Source: Drosophila miranda | Taxonomy: Eukaryota > Arthropoda > Insecta > Diptera > Drosophilidae | Direction: 5' to 3' | Length of the DNA stretch: 64,000 bases | NCBI RefSeq assembly: GCF_003369915.1 | Contig: NC_046674.1 | Location: forward strand, 1,922,001-1,986,000 | Shown here: in pieces, positions 1 through 10,800 of the stretch | Layout of the letters: each line of letters starts with the position of its first letter | How positions within the stretch are numbered: position 1 is the first letter of the stretch | Program-made: the position numbers and the translations under genes | Notes under the pieces: model-generated | What the model saw: only the letters and a program-made list of their open reading frames with translations | The model's database searches: none | Told to the model about the DNA's origin: nothing

Positions 1-44
1 TTTCGGTTTTGGGTGCGCGAGGAATAGGTAGCTCCACTGATACA

Positions 45-559
45 ATGGCGGGCAAACGTGGTCTGGATATTATTCTGCATATAGCCGAGTATGCACCAAG
101 TAAGGGAGGCTTCGATCGCGTTCTTAAAATGGTGAGAAATGAAAGGGAAAAGCCAACATGCTCATGAAATTGCCAACCCGAAAATTTAAAATTTTTCAGA
201 TTAAAATCACTGGCGGTGGCGAAGGGCGAGCTTTTGGAGAGTTTACTGTGGAAAAGGAGCACTTGAACCAACAGGGGACCTTGCATAGCGGTCTAACGGG
301 CACAATCGTGGACAACATTTCCACCTACGCGATGATGTCGACGGGATCACACCCGGGAGTTACAGCCAATCTAAATGTCTGCTACTTGTCGGGCGCAAAG
401 CCAGGAGAGGTAGTTGAAATAGATGCCAGAACAGTGCGTGCAGGTCGCAAAATGGCGTACTTGGATATCTTTTTGAAGCGCAAATCGGATGGAATCCTTA
501 TCGCCACCGGGAGGCAAGTCAAGTACATTGATTTCGACAAGAAGAAACTGGACTATTAG
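45..559 (+). CDS. HotDog-fold acyl-CoA thioesterase (ACOT13/THEM2-like), copy 1
   Basis: Two exons, 45-131 and 200-559, join in frame across a 68-bp intron (GTGAGA donor, TTTTTCAG acceptor) into a 148-residue protein, a usual length for the THEM2/ACOT13 family. After an N-terminal helix (MAGKRGLDIILHI) come a glycine turn (ITGGGEG) and the HotDog helix region GTLHSGLTGTIVDN. That region holds the HGG-like turn and the aspartate that family members use to hydrolyse the acyl-CoA thioester. Known relatives act on medium- and long-chain acyl-CoA at mitochondria or in the cytosol; that role is inferred here. A homologous gene follows 574 bp downstream in the same direction, so the pair is a tandem duplication. 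The likely D. melanogaster counterparts are CG16985/CG16986, but I cannot say which is which. The start is the only ATG in exon 1 that gives the family N-terminus. Confidence 0.9.
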
Positions 560-1132
560 AAGTCCACAGCAATTTCATGCACACAAAATTTGAATAAAAT
601 AATTTGGCAACGTACCGATGACTCGATTGCATGTGACTTGGCGTATCGATAGATCAGCAGCTGTTTTTGTCAATTTCAATTTTTTCTGACATTACTCAAT
701 GCAACATGCACTTATTTATTTGGGTTGCAGTTCGTGCTGTTTGAATGTATAATGTGCTTGGGGTCGCCATTGAACGTGCTGATATTTATTTACCGTTTAG
801 TAGCTTATCGTTTGTTATTTGCTGTAACCGCAAAGCGGAAAACTGTACTCGAATGTAACTCAGTTAAACAGTACGAGTAACACCAAATCAAAGTAAGTCA
901 ATTCTCAGGGCGGCCTGCTCAGTGGGTATCATTGTCTAGGACCGCACTTGACGATCAAGTGCCTGAACAATAAGATAAAGTCCCAATCTTGGGCCCTATC
1001 GATACTGCACCTTGGTATCTGTTCACTTTCTCATCGACGATCAACGCCGCCAAAACTTTTCGCAGCACTCAAATAACTTAGACGCTGTCGGCTTGTCATT
1101 GGAAGAACATTCCCCTTGAAATTACAGCCGCC
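560..1132 (+). promoter_or_regulatory. Intergenic promoter region of thioesterase copy 2 with two DRE motifs
   Basis: This gap holds two perfect TATCGATA octamers, at 644-651 and 997-1004. The octamer is the core of the DNA replication-related element bound by DREF, and its CGATA part is also bound by BEAF-32. The second copy is 129 bp before the ATG of the next gene. Such TATA-less DRE promoters are typical of Drosophila housekeeping genes. No other coding potential is seen. Confidence 0.6.
593..598 (+). terminator. Poly(A) signal of thioesterase copy 1
   Basis: A canonical AATAAA lies 34 bp after the stop codon of the first thioesterase, which implies a very short 3' UTR. Confidence 0.7.
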
Positions 1133-1623
1133 ATGGGCACCCGCAAGAAGGGTCTGGACTTTGCCAAACATATATCAGAGATCATTGCCAAATCGACGGG
1201 ATTCGAGAATCACATGAAAAAGGTTAGAATTCTCAACGAAAACTGTTTCATAATTTATTTGTCGAATCCTTTTCTTAGGTGAAGATCATCGGAGGCGGTG
1301 ATGGCACTTGTCAGGCGGAACTCAAAGTTGAAGCTGATCACGTGAACCCCTACAACGGTCTACATGGCGGCTACATTGTCACCCTGGTGGACATGATAAC
1401 CACATATGCCCTGATGTCCAAGCCCTGTCATCCGGGCGTTTCCGTGGACATAAATGTGAATTACCTGAACGCGGCACGCCTGGGCGACGAGGTACGGATC
1501 GAGGCCAACATCTCCAAGATTGGTAAGTATCTGGCCTTCATCGAGTGCACGCTGCGTCACAAGAAGGACGACTCCGTGATAGCCAAGGGCACGCACATGA
1601 AATACGTCAATATCAAAGACTAA
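1133..1623 (+). CDS. HotDog-fold acyl-CoA thioesterase (ACOT13/THEM2-like), copy 2
   Basis: Exons 1133-1222 and 1279-1623 join in frame across a 56-bp intron (GTTAGA donor, TTCTTAG acceptor) into 144 residues. The layout equals that of the upstream copy: N-terminal helix MGTRKKGLDFAKHI, glycine turn IIGGGDG, and HotDog core NGLHGGYIVTLVDMITTYAL with the HGG motif and catalytic-type aspartate. The intron falls at the same place as in copy 1, supporting tandem gene duplication rather than retroposition. The N-terminal halves have diverged more than the core. The gene converges with Pxn: only 243 bp separate the two stop codons. Substrate preference cannot be read from the sequence. Confidence 0.9.
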
Positions 1624-1665
1624 AATTAAATCGAACCAAATGCTGCGATTGGGATATTAATGTGC

Positions 1666-1676
1666 TTTATTTTATT
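1666..1676 (-). terminator. Overlapping poly(A) signals of Pxn
   Basis: TTTATTTTATT on the + strand reads as two AATAAA hexamers on the - strand, about 190 nt after the Pxn stop codon. They lie 43-53 bp beyond the stop codon of the convergent thioesterase. An ATTAAA at 1625-1630 is the only candidate signal for that gene, so the two 3' ends probably overlap. Confidence 0.6.
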
Positions 1677-1866
1677 ACATGTGTAGCAGTACAGTACATT
1701 TCATTTGTTAGTTAATTTGTTTTCAATTATTCAATTAAATTTGCTCGTTTGCTCTGTGCGCGATGTTTGGTTAGAGTGTAGACTTTATATTGTAGATTGT
1801 AGATTGTATTGTGGCTACTACGGATAAACGTGTACGGTACGGTACGTCTGTACGGATATGCATATT

Positions 1867-4800
1867 CTACGGCAGCTCTCCTTTGAGCATCGGGCAGTGC
1901 GGGCAGCAGGCCTCTGGCGGCGTCAGAGGATCGATTCCGGGCGGGCAGCTCACCTCGCCACACTTCTCCCGCAAACAGTTTACCTGGCCGTGGAAGCAGT
2001 TGCACTTGGTGCACACGTCCGGAGACCAGACCTCGTTGTTCAGCCGCGTTGTTCCCTTGTCATCCACGCAGTGACTGCGCCTGGGCTTCGGGGCAACGGG
2101 GGCCGGTGCTGGTGCGAGCTGCACCACCTGAGCCACTGGCTCGGCATCTACGGCATTGCAGGAGTCCTCGAGTTTGCGCAGCTTCTTGTGCAGTTTCTTT
2201 AGCTCCTTCTGGAAGCTTCCAATCAGCTCCTCCAAGCCACTAACGCGCTCCTCGTTCACATCGTAGAGGGCTTCCAAGGGACTGTCGTAACTCTCGGTGG
2301 CTGGGACCTCCTCCTGCTCCTTCTCCTTGGGCTGTCGGAGGTCTCTCTTCTGGCGACTGCTCCTCTTGGTGTACGTCTGTGGAATGTAGGAGTCAAAGAT
2401 AGTGGGCATGCTGTTGCAGTTGCCGCAGTCCTGCCACAGATAGAGGTTGATGCCGGGAATCTCCTCGCACTTCTTGTAGCCGCCCTGATGCTTGGCCAGG
2501 ATGAACACGTTCTCGGTGACCTGGTCAAAATTATCACCCACATCGCACAGGACGCGTCCGAAGTTGGCCTGCTTGATCTGAACGAGTTGCTCGGGCAGGA
2601 ACACGCCCGGATTCTCGTAGTACAAGCGATCGCCGTCGCGCAGGCGACGGAACTGCTCGACGAGCAGACACTGGAACAGCGGACCCACCTTGCCGCCCTC
2701 CACCTGATCCTCCAGAATGCCGCCCAACCAAACGTCCACGTTGTCCGGATGACCATACAGCTCCTTCATCTTCTGCCGAATTCCCGCATTGCTGATGTCC
2801 GAGAGATCCTCAAAGTCCTCGGCCACGCTGAGGTTGCAGAACTTCCTGTAGACATTGTAGCCGGGAATGCCGTGATCACGGCCCCGCTGAATGTTGATGG
2901 CGGCCAGGTCCAGGGCCACCGCATGCGTCGCCTGGAACAGCTTCTCCGTGAGCTCCGTGTTGAGGTTCTGGTCGGGGGTCTTCAGCTTCGCGGGCACCGC
3001 CAGCATGCCTCTCAGCAGGGGATCCACTCCGCCCTCGTAGGCCAGGCGCCAGGGGGCAAAGAAGGCCTTGTGGAGTAGCAGATGGCCCTGCGGAATAGGC
3101 TGGAAGGTCTCGTTCAGGCGGTGCAGGATGGGATTGATGATGGTGTGGCCGAAGCGCAGGGCAGCTGTGGCAAACTCATTGGCAATGCTCGGATTCAGCT
3201 GCGGATTGTAGCCCTTGTACTCTCCGAGCAGCTGCATGCCACTCTCGCCGATGATCAGGGGCAGCCACTGCTTGAAGGTGATATGCTGCATCTGGGCGCC
3301 GACGATCTTGCGGGCCTCCTGGTACAGCGTATCGCCGTCCCAATGGGGATTGATCTCGCGCAGCTTGGTGGCCAGCCGATTGTGCTCCCGCATCCAGATG
3401 GTGTGCATGGCCAGGAGGCCGACCTGCTCGTTAACCCGTATGTCCCCGGACACAAAGCAGCTCATGGTGTTCTCGTCGAGATTGCGGCGGCAGTCCATGC
3501 CGTCCTGCGGGGCCGCAAAGGGCAGCATGTCCTTCTGCTTGGGGAAGTGGACGCCCACGCGGAGCAGACCCTCGTCGGCGGTCAGATTGCGCAGCTCTTG
3601 GGCGAAGGGCGTGCTGTAGCCGTACACCTGCGAGGCATCGATGTAGGATGTCAGCTGGTTGATCTGCTCGCGGTGCTGGACGCTGTCAAAGAAGAGCGAG
3701 GTCATGCCCGAGCCGCAGATGGCGCTGGAGCGCACCACATCGATGCAGCGGCGGTTCCTCACACGCGGGTCATTCGGCGGCACTTCGATGGGGTAGCAGG
3801 GCGGAGCCATTTCGCAGCTCTTCTTGCAGTCGATGCCGTCCCAGCTCTCCGAGCTCACCGAGGGTATGGCGTGGTCCAGATCGTGGTCCAGGAACTGGCC
3901 CCACTGCATCACCATGTGTGTGATCCGGCTGTCGGGGGTTATCTCCTTGGTGGCCACCACCGAGGTGGACACCAGCCTGGCACTGGGCTTCGGATGGCCG
4001 GCATACAGCTGGCCCTTTGTCCAGCCCACGGGCATGCTGAATCCGTTCTCGTAGATTGGCGGCGCCAGGCGGCGGAAGGCCGTAAGGGAGGCACCCCATG
4101 TGGGATGCATCAGATTGTTGCACGTGCCGTCGATGCTGCGATAGCGCGAGTGGTAGCACATGTCCGTGCAGTTCGGCATCTCCCGGTGCTCCATGCAGCC
4201 CGACAGCTCCGCCACCAGATGCAGATGCTCCCTGGAGAGCAGGTCCCTGAACTCGTACTCCTCGCTGCTCATGCTCAGGTTGTCTCCCCGCTGCACGTGC
4301 TTTCGGATGTTGACCAGGGTCCGCTCGTATATCTCGGCGGCACGCGCCAGCTGCCTTGCCTCGCCCGTGGGGAAGCGGAACACTCGCAGCAGCTCCCCAT
4401 AGTTCGGTGGCCCCGTGGACGAGCGGTTCGAGAAGAGGGTCTCCAGGGTGTTGTTGATGGCCAGATCAATCTCCTTGGCCGCCTCCGCGAAGGCAATGCG
4501 CACGTATCGATCTCCCGGTGCCAGATCCACATTGTTTCTGCAAGGAAAGGATTTCACAGGGGATTCTGGTAATGATTCAAGGAGAAGATATTCCCCAAAA
4601 ATGGACCAATTAATTTACAACAATGGACTACAATCCTAGGGCTAGACTTTCGAGATTCCTCGAGCAGATATTCCACCACAAAGCGACGACGCGGCACAAA
4701 GCGAAGAAACAATCAAGATATTTTCAAGGAATTTCCACATTTTAATTACCATAATGCCAGCGCCAGCGCCAGCGCCAGAGACGCCTCCGAGGAGTCGTTA

Positions 4801-7800
4801 AAATGGCCGCGTTGTCTAATAAAAATGGCAGCCAGTTTATTTCCCTTTCTTCGCCTAGATGTCTGTCCGTCTGTCCGTCTGTGTGTCCTTCGGGCAGTCC
4901 TCCCCCCTCACCCCCTGAAAATCTTGCTGCACTTTTTTGTGCGCCAAAAGGAAAATCCGCGCTCTCAAACTCTGACTGCTGCAAAGGGAGGGGTGGGAGT
5001 CTTGGAAGGGAAGGAAGGGGACGGGAGGCAGCATTAACAACAATTCATGCCTCACATTCTGTGTCTGCCATGCAGCGTGGCTGTTCAAGGAATGCTCAGA
5101 ATCCTCGGAAAACTTTCGCCTGTGTAAACTTTGGCATTGTGCGGGGTGACGATGGCAGCGACTACAACGAGCGACGGAGGCGACGTTCTAGGTAATAACT
5201 TAACGACCATAATACACCCTGTTGCACCACAAGTAGTGCCCTGCTGTGCCCTGCTGTGCCGAGCTGTGCCGTGCCAAAAGTCTGCCACTATCAGTGGCTC
5301 TGCTGCGTGGGATAGTTTGGTAGTGCTTGGTAGTGGGTAGCCACTGCTCCTGGGCCACTGCCAGGCCAGGACCCAAGTGCATATATTTTCCCTCTGCCAT
5401 TCTGTGGTTGCTCTTTTGCTTTTCTGTTTTTGTGTGTAGGGTATGTGAAGAATTTATAATCCTGTGAGGAGGAGGTCAAGCGAATCTTTCTAGAATCTAT
5501 ATGCTCTCAAATGCTAGAGAGTGGATCTGTTTTTGGGGCACAAATTTCCAAACACTTCTATGATAAGTCTTCTTCTGATTCTAGTTCTTCTCCATGTGGA
5601 AGCGATATTTTTAAGGGCTCCTCTGATACCTCATTCCATCAATGTAATAGCTCTCATTCGGGAATGTTATCAGGGTATACCTTTAGTCTCCATCCACTTG
5701 CAGTCGCCTCATTTTGCTAAAGTTTTTTGTTGGTTTTGGTCTCCCTGCCCTGCCCTGCCCTGGCCTGCCGCCCTCTGGCTCTGCCACATGCTGTGCGGTG
5801 CGGCGTATGGCAATGTATTTCCGTGGTTAGCCTTTTTCGCCAGCAGCAGCCCCAGGAGGAGCTGCAGCAACAGGGGCAGTAACGGTGGCAGTAACGGGAT
5901 AAGCTTTTGTTTTACGCCGGCATTACCCACAACTTAGGCGGATTTCAGTGTGCTGCCTTCTGGATGGCGGTGGGTAGCTGCTGAGGGGAGGGGAGGGGAG
6001 GGAATCTTTCAGCGGTTTTCACTCACTTTTTGTTAGAGAGACGCCACGCTTCCTCCCTTCCCTACACACCGGATCTTTGTCCCTGTCCTTGCCCTGCGCT
6101 GCACTGCACTGCACTGCACGGCACTTCCTTTCCGTCTTTCAACATAGTTTTTCACTTTTAGCGTTGCTTTCTCACACTCTCTCCGGACCACGGACTGCGG
6201 ACTACGGACTACCGACTACGGACTACTTACTCTTCTGCTATGCTATGCCTTTTTTTTGTTTTTCTTCTTTTAATTCTTGGTCCTTTGCTGCGGTCTGGCG
6301 ACTGCGGCTGGCACCGTAATGAGTAAAGTTTCTAATGCCGACGGCTCCCCTGTAAGCCGATTCGGCTTCCGGGCTCTGCCGCACTAAATGGTGCGTGCAC
6401 CACATACATGTACATGGAAATCCTTATTTTCCGATCCCCCTCCTCCTCCTTCTGGTTTTCCCTTTAGCTGCATTATGCATTTGGAAAATGCTGCCTGTCT
6501 GTGTAAGCAAAAACTAAGCCGCTGCGATGCGGTTCGGTTCGGTTTTCTCTTTGTGGGGCATCAATGGTCCAACGTTTACCACTCGGTTAATGGCCAGATA
6601 TGCTACTGTCCCTGCTACTGCTTCCCTCTGCTTGCCTCAGATTGATTTACGACCCAAGGCGGGAGCCAGCCGTGGATGTGGATGGAGCCTGTGCTCAATA
6701 AATTCCTTGTCTCTTTTCCATCTTCTGGGTGTTTTTTTGTTGGCTTTGCCATATTTGCGGAACAAACAATTTGGAAAAGTTCTATTTTCGAGGAGTACTA
6801 CCACTATATATGTATGTATGTGAACCCAAAAGAAAGTTAAAGTTGAAGTGGGAGATGCAGATGCACATGGAAGATGAAAGCTGAAGAAGATTCCAGTCCC
6901 ATTTCCACCACCACTACCAATACCACTTCCACTTCTAGTTCTTGTACTCCTTTCGTGTTCCAGCCGGCAACTTGTCAACTCAATTTCAATTTGGGCAATT
7001 TGGATAACTTGTGCGGCTGCCTCTGTGAGAGATTCTCTGTCTATCTTTGCCTCTGTCCCCGTCCCCGTCCCCGTCTCTTTCGCCTTTCTCTCTCTATCTG
7101 TGTGTACGGTGGGGTATGTGGCACGTAGCTTGTCCGGGGCTTAGCACGTTTTCGGCAACGACAACTTTTGTGCTTTCGTTGCCGCCTTTTGATGTTCTTT
7201 TTTGGGGCATATTTTATATGCAGTTTAGCCAGCGGCACAGTGGGCTCTGATTTGACGGAAAGTGTCCAAAGTTATTGGCCAAGTTATGTCAATTTTTAAC
7301 TGCCTCAGAAGCACACTGACGCGACTGTTTTCTGTTTTAATTTTCAAGATTCCTATGTATTTCTAGCCACTGTGCTGGAGTTTAGCTGCTGGCTTTATTT
7401 TATGGTTTTATGTTCTTTTCATAGCCGCCTTTTTTGCGGACCCGGACCCGGACTCGCAGCCGGACAACGGGGCTTTGCAGGAGTGTGGGTGCTTTCCAAG
7501 CAATTTAGCACAGTGGAGCAACAGCCGGATTAAAAAATCATTTGACGCTGGCATTTGTCGGTGCACTTGCAGGGCTTCCTGCCTTGAAAACTATTTTTGG
7601 AAGTGCATTCAAATCAGCTTCATCACAGGATTATATTTCTTGAAAATTTATTAATACCGGCCTTTGTACCAAAGATGTCTCATTGGAAAGGTGAGGTCAG
7701 CCATTCACGTCTTGGTGATCTCACGCTCTCTCGTTACTTCAGTCCTGTCGGGCCTCACCCTACATTAATCTACCCAAAAAATCTACGCACTCATTGAATT

Positions 7801-10800
7801 TGCTGTGAATTATTGGATTTCCTTTTGCTTGCTCGTTCGTTCCAAATCGTCACGCGCTTGACATAACCACGAATCGTCGGCTCCTCATTTGTGTGCAGGA
7901 AAGGAAACCGAAAGGGAGAGGCGACACCTTTTCGCTTTTGTCTTTACTGTCTTTGCATATTGTGTTTTCTTAAGCTCACGATCATGCTCAGGTCCGCTAG
8001 CTCTCTTTCGGGTCTAATTTTACGCTCTACTGAGAGCGCTCTGACGCCATGTTTGATGAGACAGAGATGGACAAAGTTTGCTGTTGTACTGGGCAAAGTA
8101 AGACCCAAAAAGAGACCGCGTTGCGAGAGCGCACCACCTTGCATAATTTCATCATGGATCGTGCTTTTGCGTATTTCTTGGCGGCATTTGCAGTAGCACC
8201 CACTGTTGTGTGACTGCTGCTGTGTATATACATATTTTTTCTTCTGTGGCACAACTACGAGTATTTTTCAATTAATTAAACAAGTTTACCGCGCACTTAA
8301 ACGCATTTTAACTGCATCGTCGTCGGCGTCGTCGTCGTCGTCGTCTGCCTGTCGAGGCCTTTTCTTGGTAAGTCCTCTCTGCTTTGCTCTGCTCTCTCTC
8401 TTTGAGAAAAAGTTTTCCCTTTTTGATTTTAATGGAGTTTTATGGAGACCGCCCCCTGCCATGCCGCCCCCATCCCATCCCACTCTGGAGCGCAATTAAA
8501 GTTGCGGTCTGAGACTCAAAGTTGAACTATTTGATTCCGCATCCCGGTTTATTCGCCACCGCCACTCACCTGATGGTAACCAGCGCCGAGGCGGAGGCCC
8601 TTCCGAATTCGTTCTTCAGCTGGCACTCGTAGCGACCGCCATCGAGGATGGTCACATTCTTCACGAACAGACTGCCGGCGCCGCTTATTTGATACTTTTC
8701 CGTGAGCTGGACATTGGGATCGATGAGGCGACCATCACGGCGCCACGAAATCTGTATGGAAAGAGAGGGAGAGGATGTGGCGGGGGGTGGGAAAGCCAAA
8801 GGAAGCGTCAACAAGTGGCGGGGCAAATAAAAAGAAAAGTTTTTTGGGATATTCCGTTCGGGAAACTTTACCTGCAGTCCCACCTCCGGCTGCTCGGCCT
8901 GGCAGGGCAGCTCAATGGTGGTGCCCGTAATGGCCACCAAATTGCTCGGTTCGATGGCCACCCGAGGTGGGGACTGGGAGCGTTCCACTTTAATCGTTGC
9001 CTCGGCACTCGTCTCGCCATTCTCGTTGCGCGCCGTGCACCGGTAGACACCTGCAACAGGGACGTGCACGGGGAGAGTGAAATGAAATGAAATGTAAGCC
9101 ATTTGGAATCACTTTCCCGAGGGGTCCCGCCCCGCACTGAACCACTTACCAGCATGGTCCTGGCGGGCAGCACTAACCACCAGCTCTGTGTTCTCGTTCT
9201 CCAGCAGCAGGTCTCCGGCCGGGGTGCTGGCGAGCGGGGATCCATTGAACTGCCAGTCGATGGTGGGCAGTGGATTGCCATCGGCATCGCATTCCAGCAC
9301 AAAGGCTTTGCCCAGTTTGATTGTTTGGTTTTGGGGTGCCATTAAAATTTCGGGCAAATCTGCAAGTGGTATGAATCGCGGATGAGCGATTTTCGAGCAA
9401 TTCTATCGCTCCAAATGGCAGCAACAAAAAAAGCACATGGTCATAGCCGACGCCGACGGCGACGCCGACGCCGCCTGCGGTTCGTTTTCTATTCCGCCTT
9501 TTGTCCATAAACTCTTTCTTCGTTCCACTCTGTATCCCACTCGATATCCCTCTCCCCCTGTACTACTCTCCCTACCCAATGCGCGCCCCTTCTTTCGCTT
9601 TGATCACGATTTTGCTTTGCATTTGGCCTCCTGCCTCCTGCCGCCTGCCGCCTGCCGCCTGCCCCCTGGGGCGTATGGAATACAAATTTTTGCATTGCAT
9701 ACTTTTGAGCGGTGCCAGCATATTTATTTGCTTATTCATATGCTCGTGAATGTGTGTGTGCGCCAGTGCATGCATTTGCCCCTACACTCCGAGAAAATCT
9801 ACACCAAACCCATATATTTTATCTGTACATCGACAGAAGAATGAAAACACTATCTTGGAAAATGCCTCTTTTGTCTATTTCTTGCACAACTGGAAATGGA
9901 CTCGGAAAACAATCGATCTTTTCTCTCTCTGTGCATCTGTTTATGGGTATGTGAGTGTGTTTGCCGGGTTAATTATGCTGACCAAGCGCATCGCCTGACT
10001 GCTTAAACCGTCCATACACATGCACGTCCCCTGCACCTCTCTGCACCTCTGAAGCACTGCAGCACTGCACTCTGCACTTTCGGGATAACCGCAGCTTCGC
10101 AATTTGTGCGTACCGTACCCCCCACCCCCCCCCCCCCCCCCCCCCCCCCCCTACATAATAGTTTATAATTTTTGCACTTATTTTCCAAAATAATGCATAA
10201 ATTGTGCTCCGGCTGTCTGCTCTTCATTTTGTGCCGACAACCACAAATTATAATGAGCCATTGTTGCATCAAGGCGCTGCCACTCTGCCACTCTATCATT
10301 CCCTCTGGCATTCGGTTGGTCTGTCGGTCGATCTGGGAACCCCATCCCTTATGGACATATCAGGGCATTTTCCTCTGCTGGCCCCCGTCCATTTCTATTG
10401 CGCAATAAAGTACAGTCACGTACAAACGCTTGAATTGCAGCAATAACGAATGAACATAAAAATGCTCAAGCGAAACATTGTTTTCATACATTTATTCGTG
10501 GTTAAACCAAAAGTTTGAATGCTCTTCTTTTGTTAGGTTTTTCGTCCAGTAGCACCCGTGCCGTCCCGTCCTTCTGTACTCTGATTTGACGGAGGAGTAC
10601 CCTTCTGCCACCGTTTTACCGCCACATCTGACATAATCCAATCATCTATGAAAACCCCTCGACAAGCTCTTCCGCATAGTCCCGAACACCCCGATCCAAA
10701 GCAGACTCCATGTTCAATCTCAGTGTCTAGTCGCAGAGTCCATGCTGCATGCTTCATGCTTCATGCTCCATGCTCCATGCTCCATGCTCATCCTCATCCT

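Noticed and set aside
3082..4572. 496-codon + strand frame opposite the Pxn peroxidase exon
   Set aside because: It is antisense to a strongly conserved coding exon. The GC-rich third positions of that exon keep the opposite frame open, and the translation is unlike any family.
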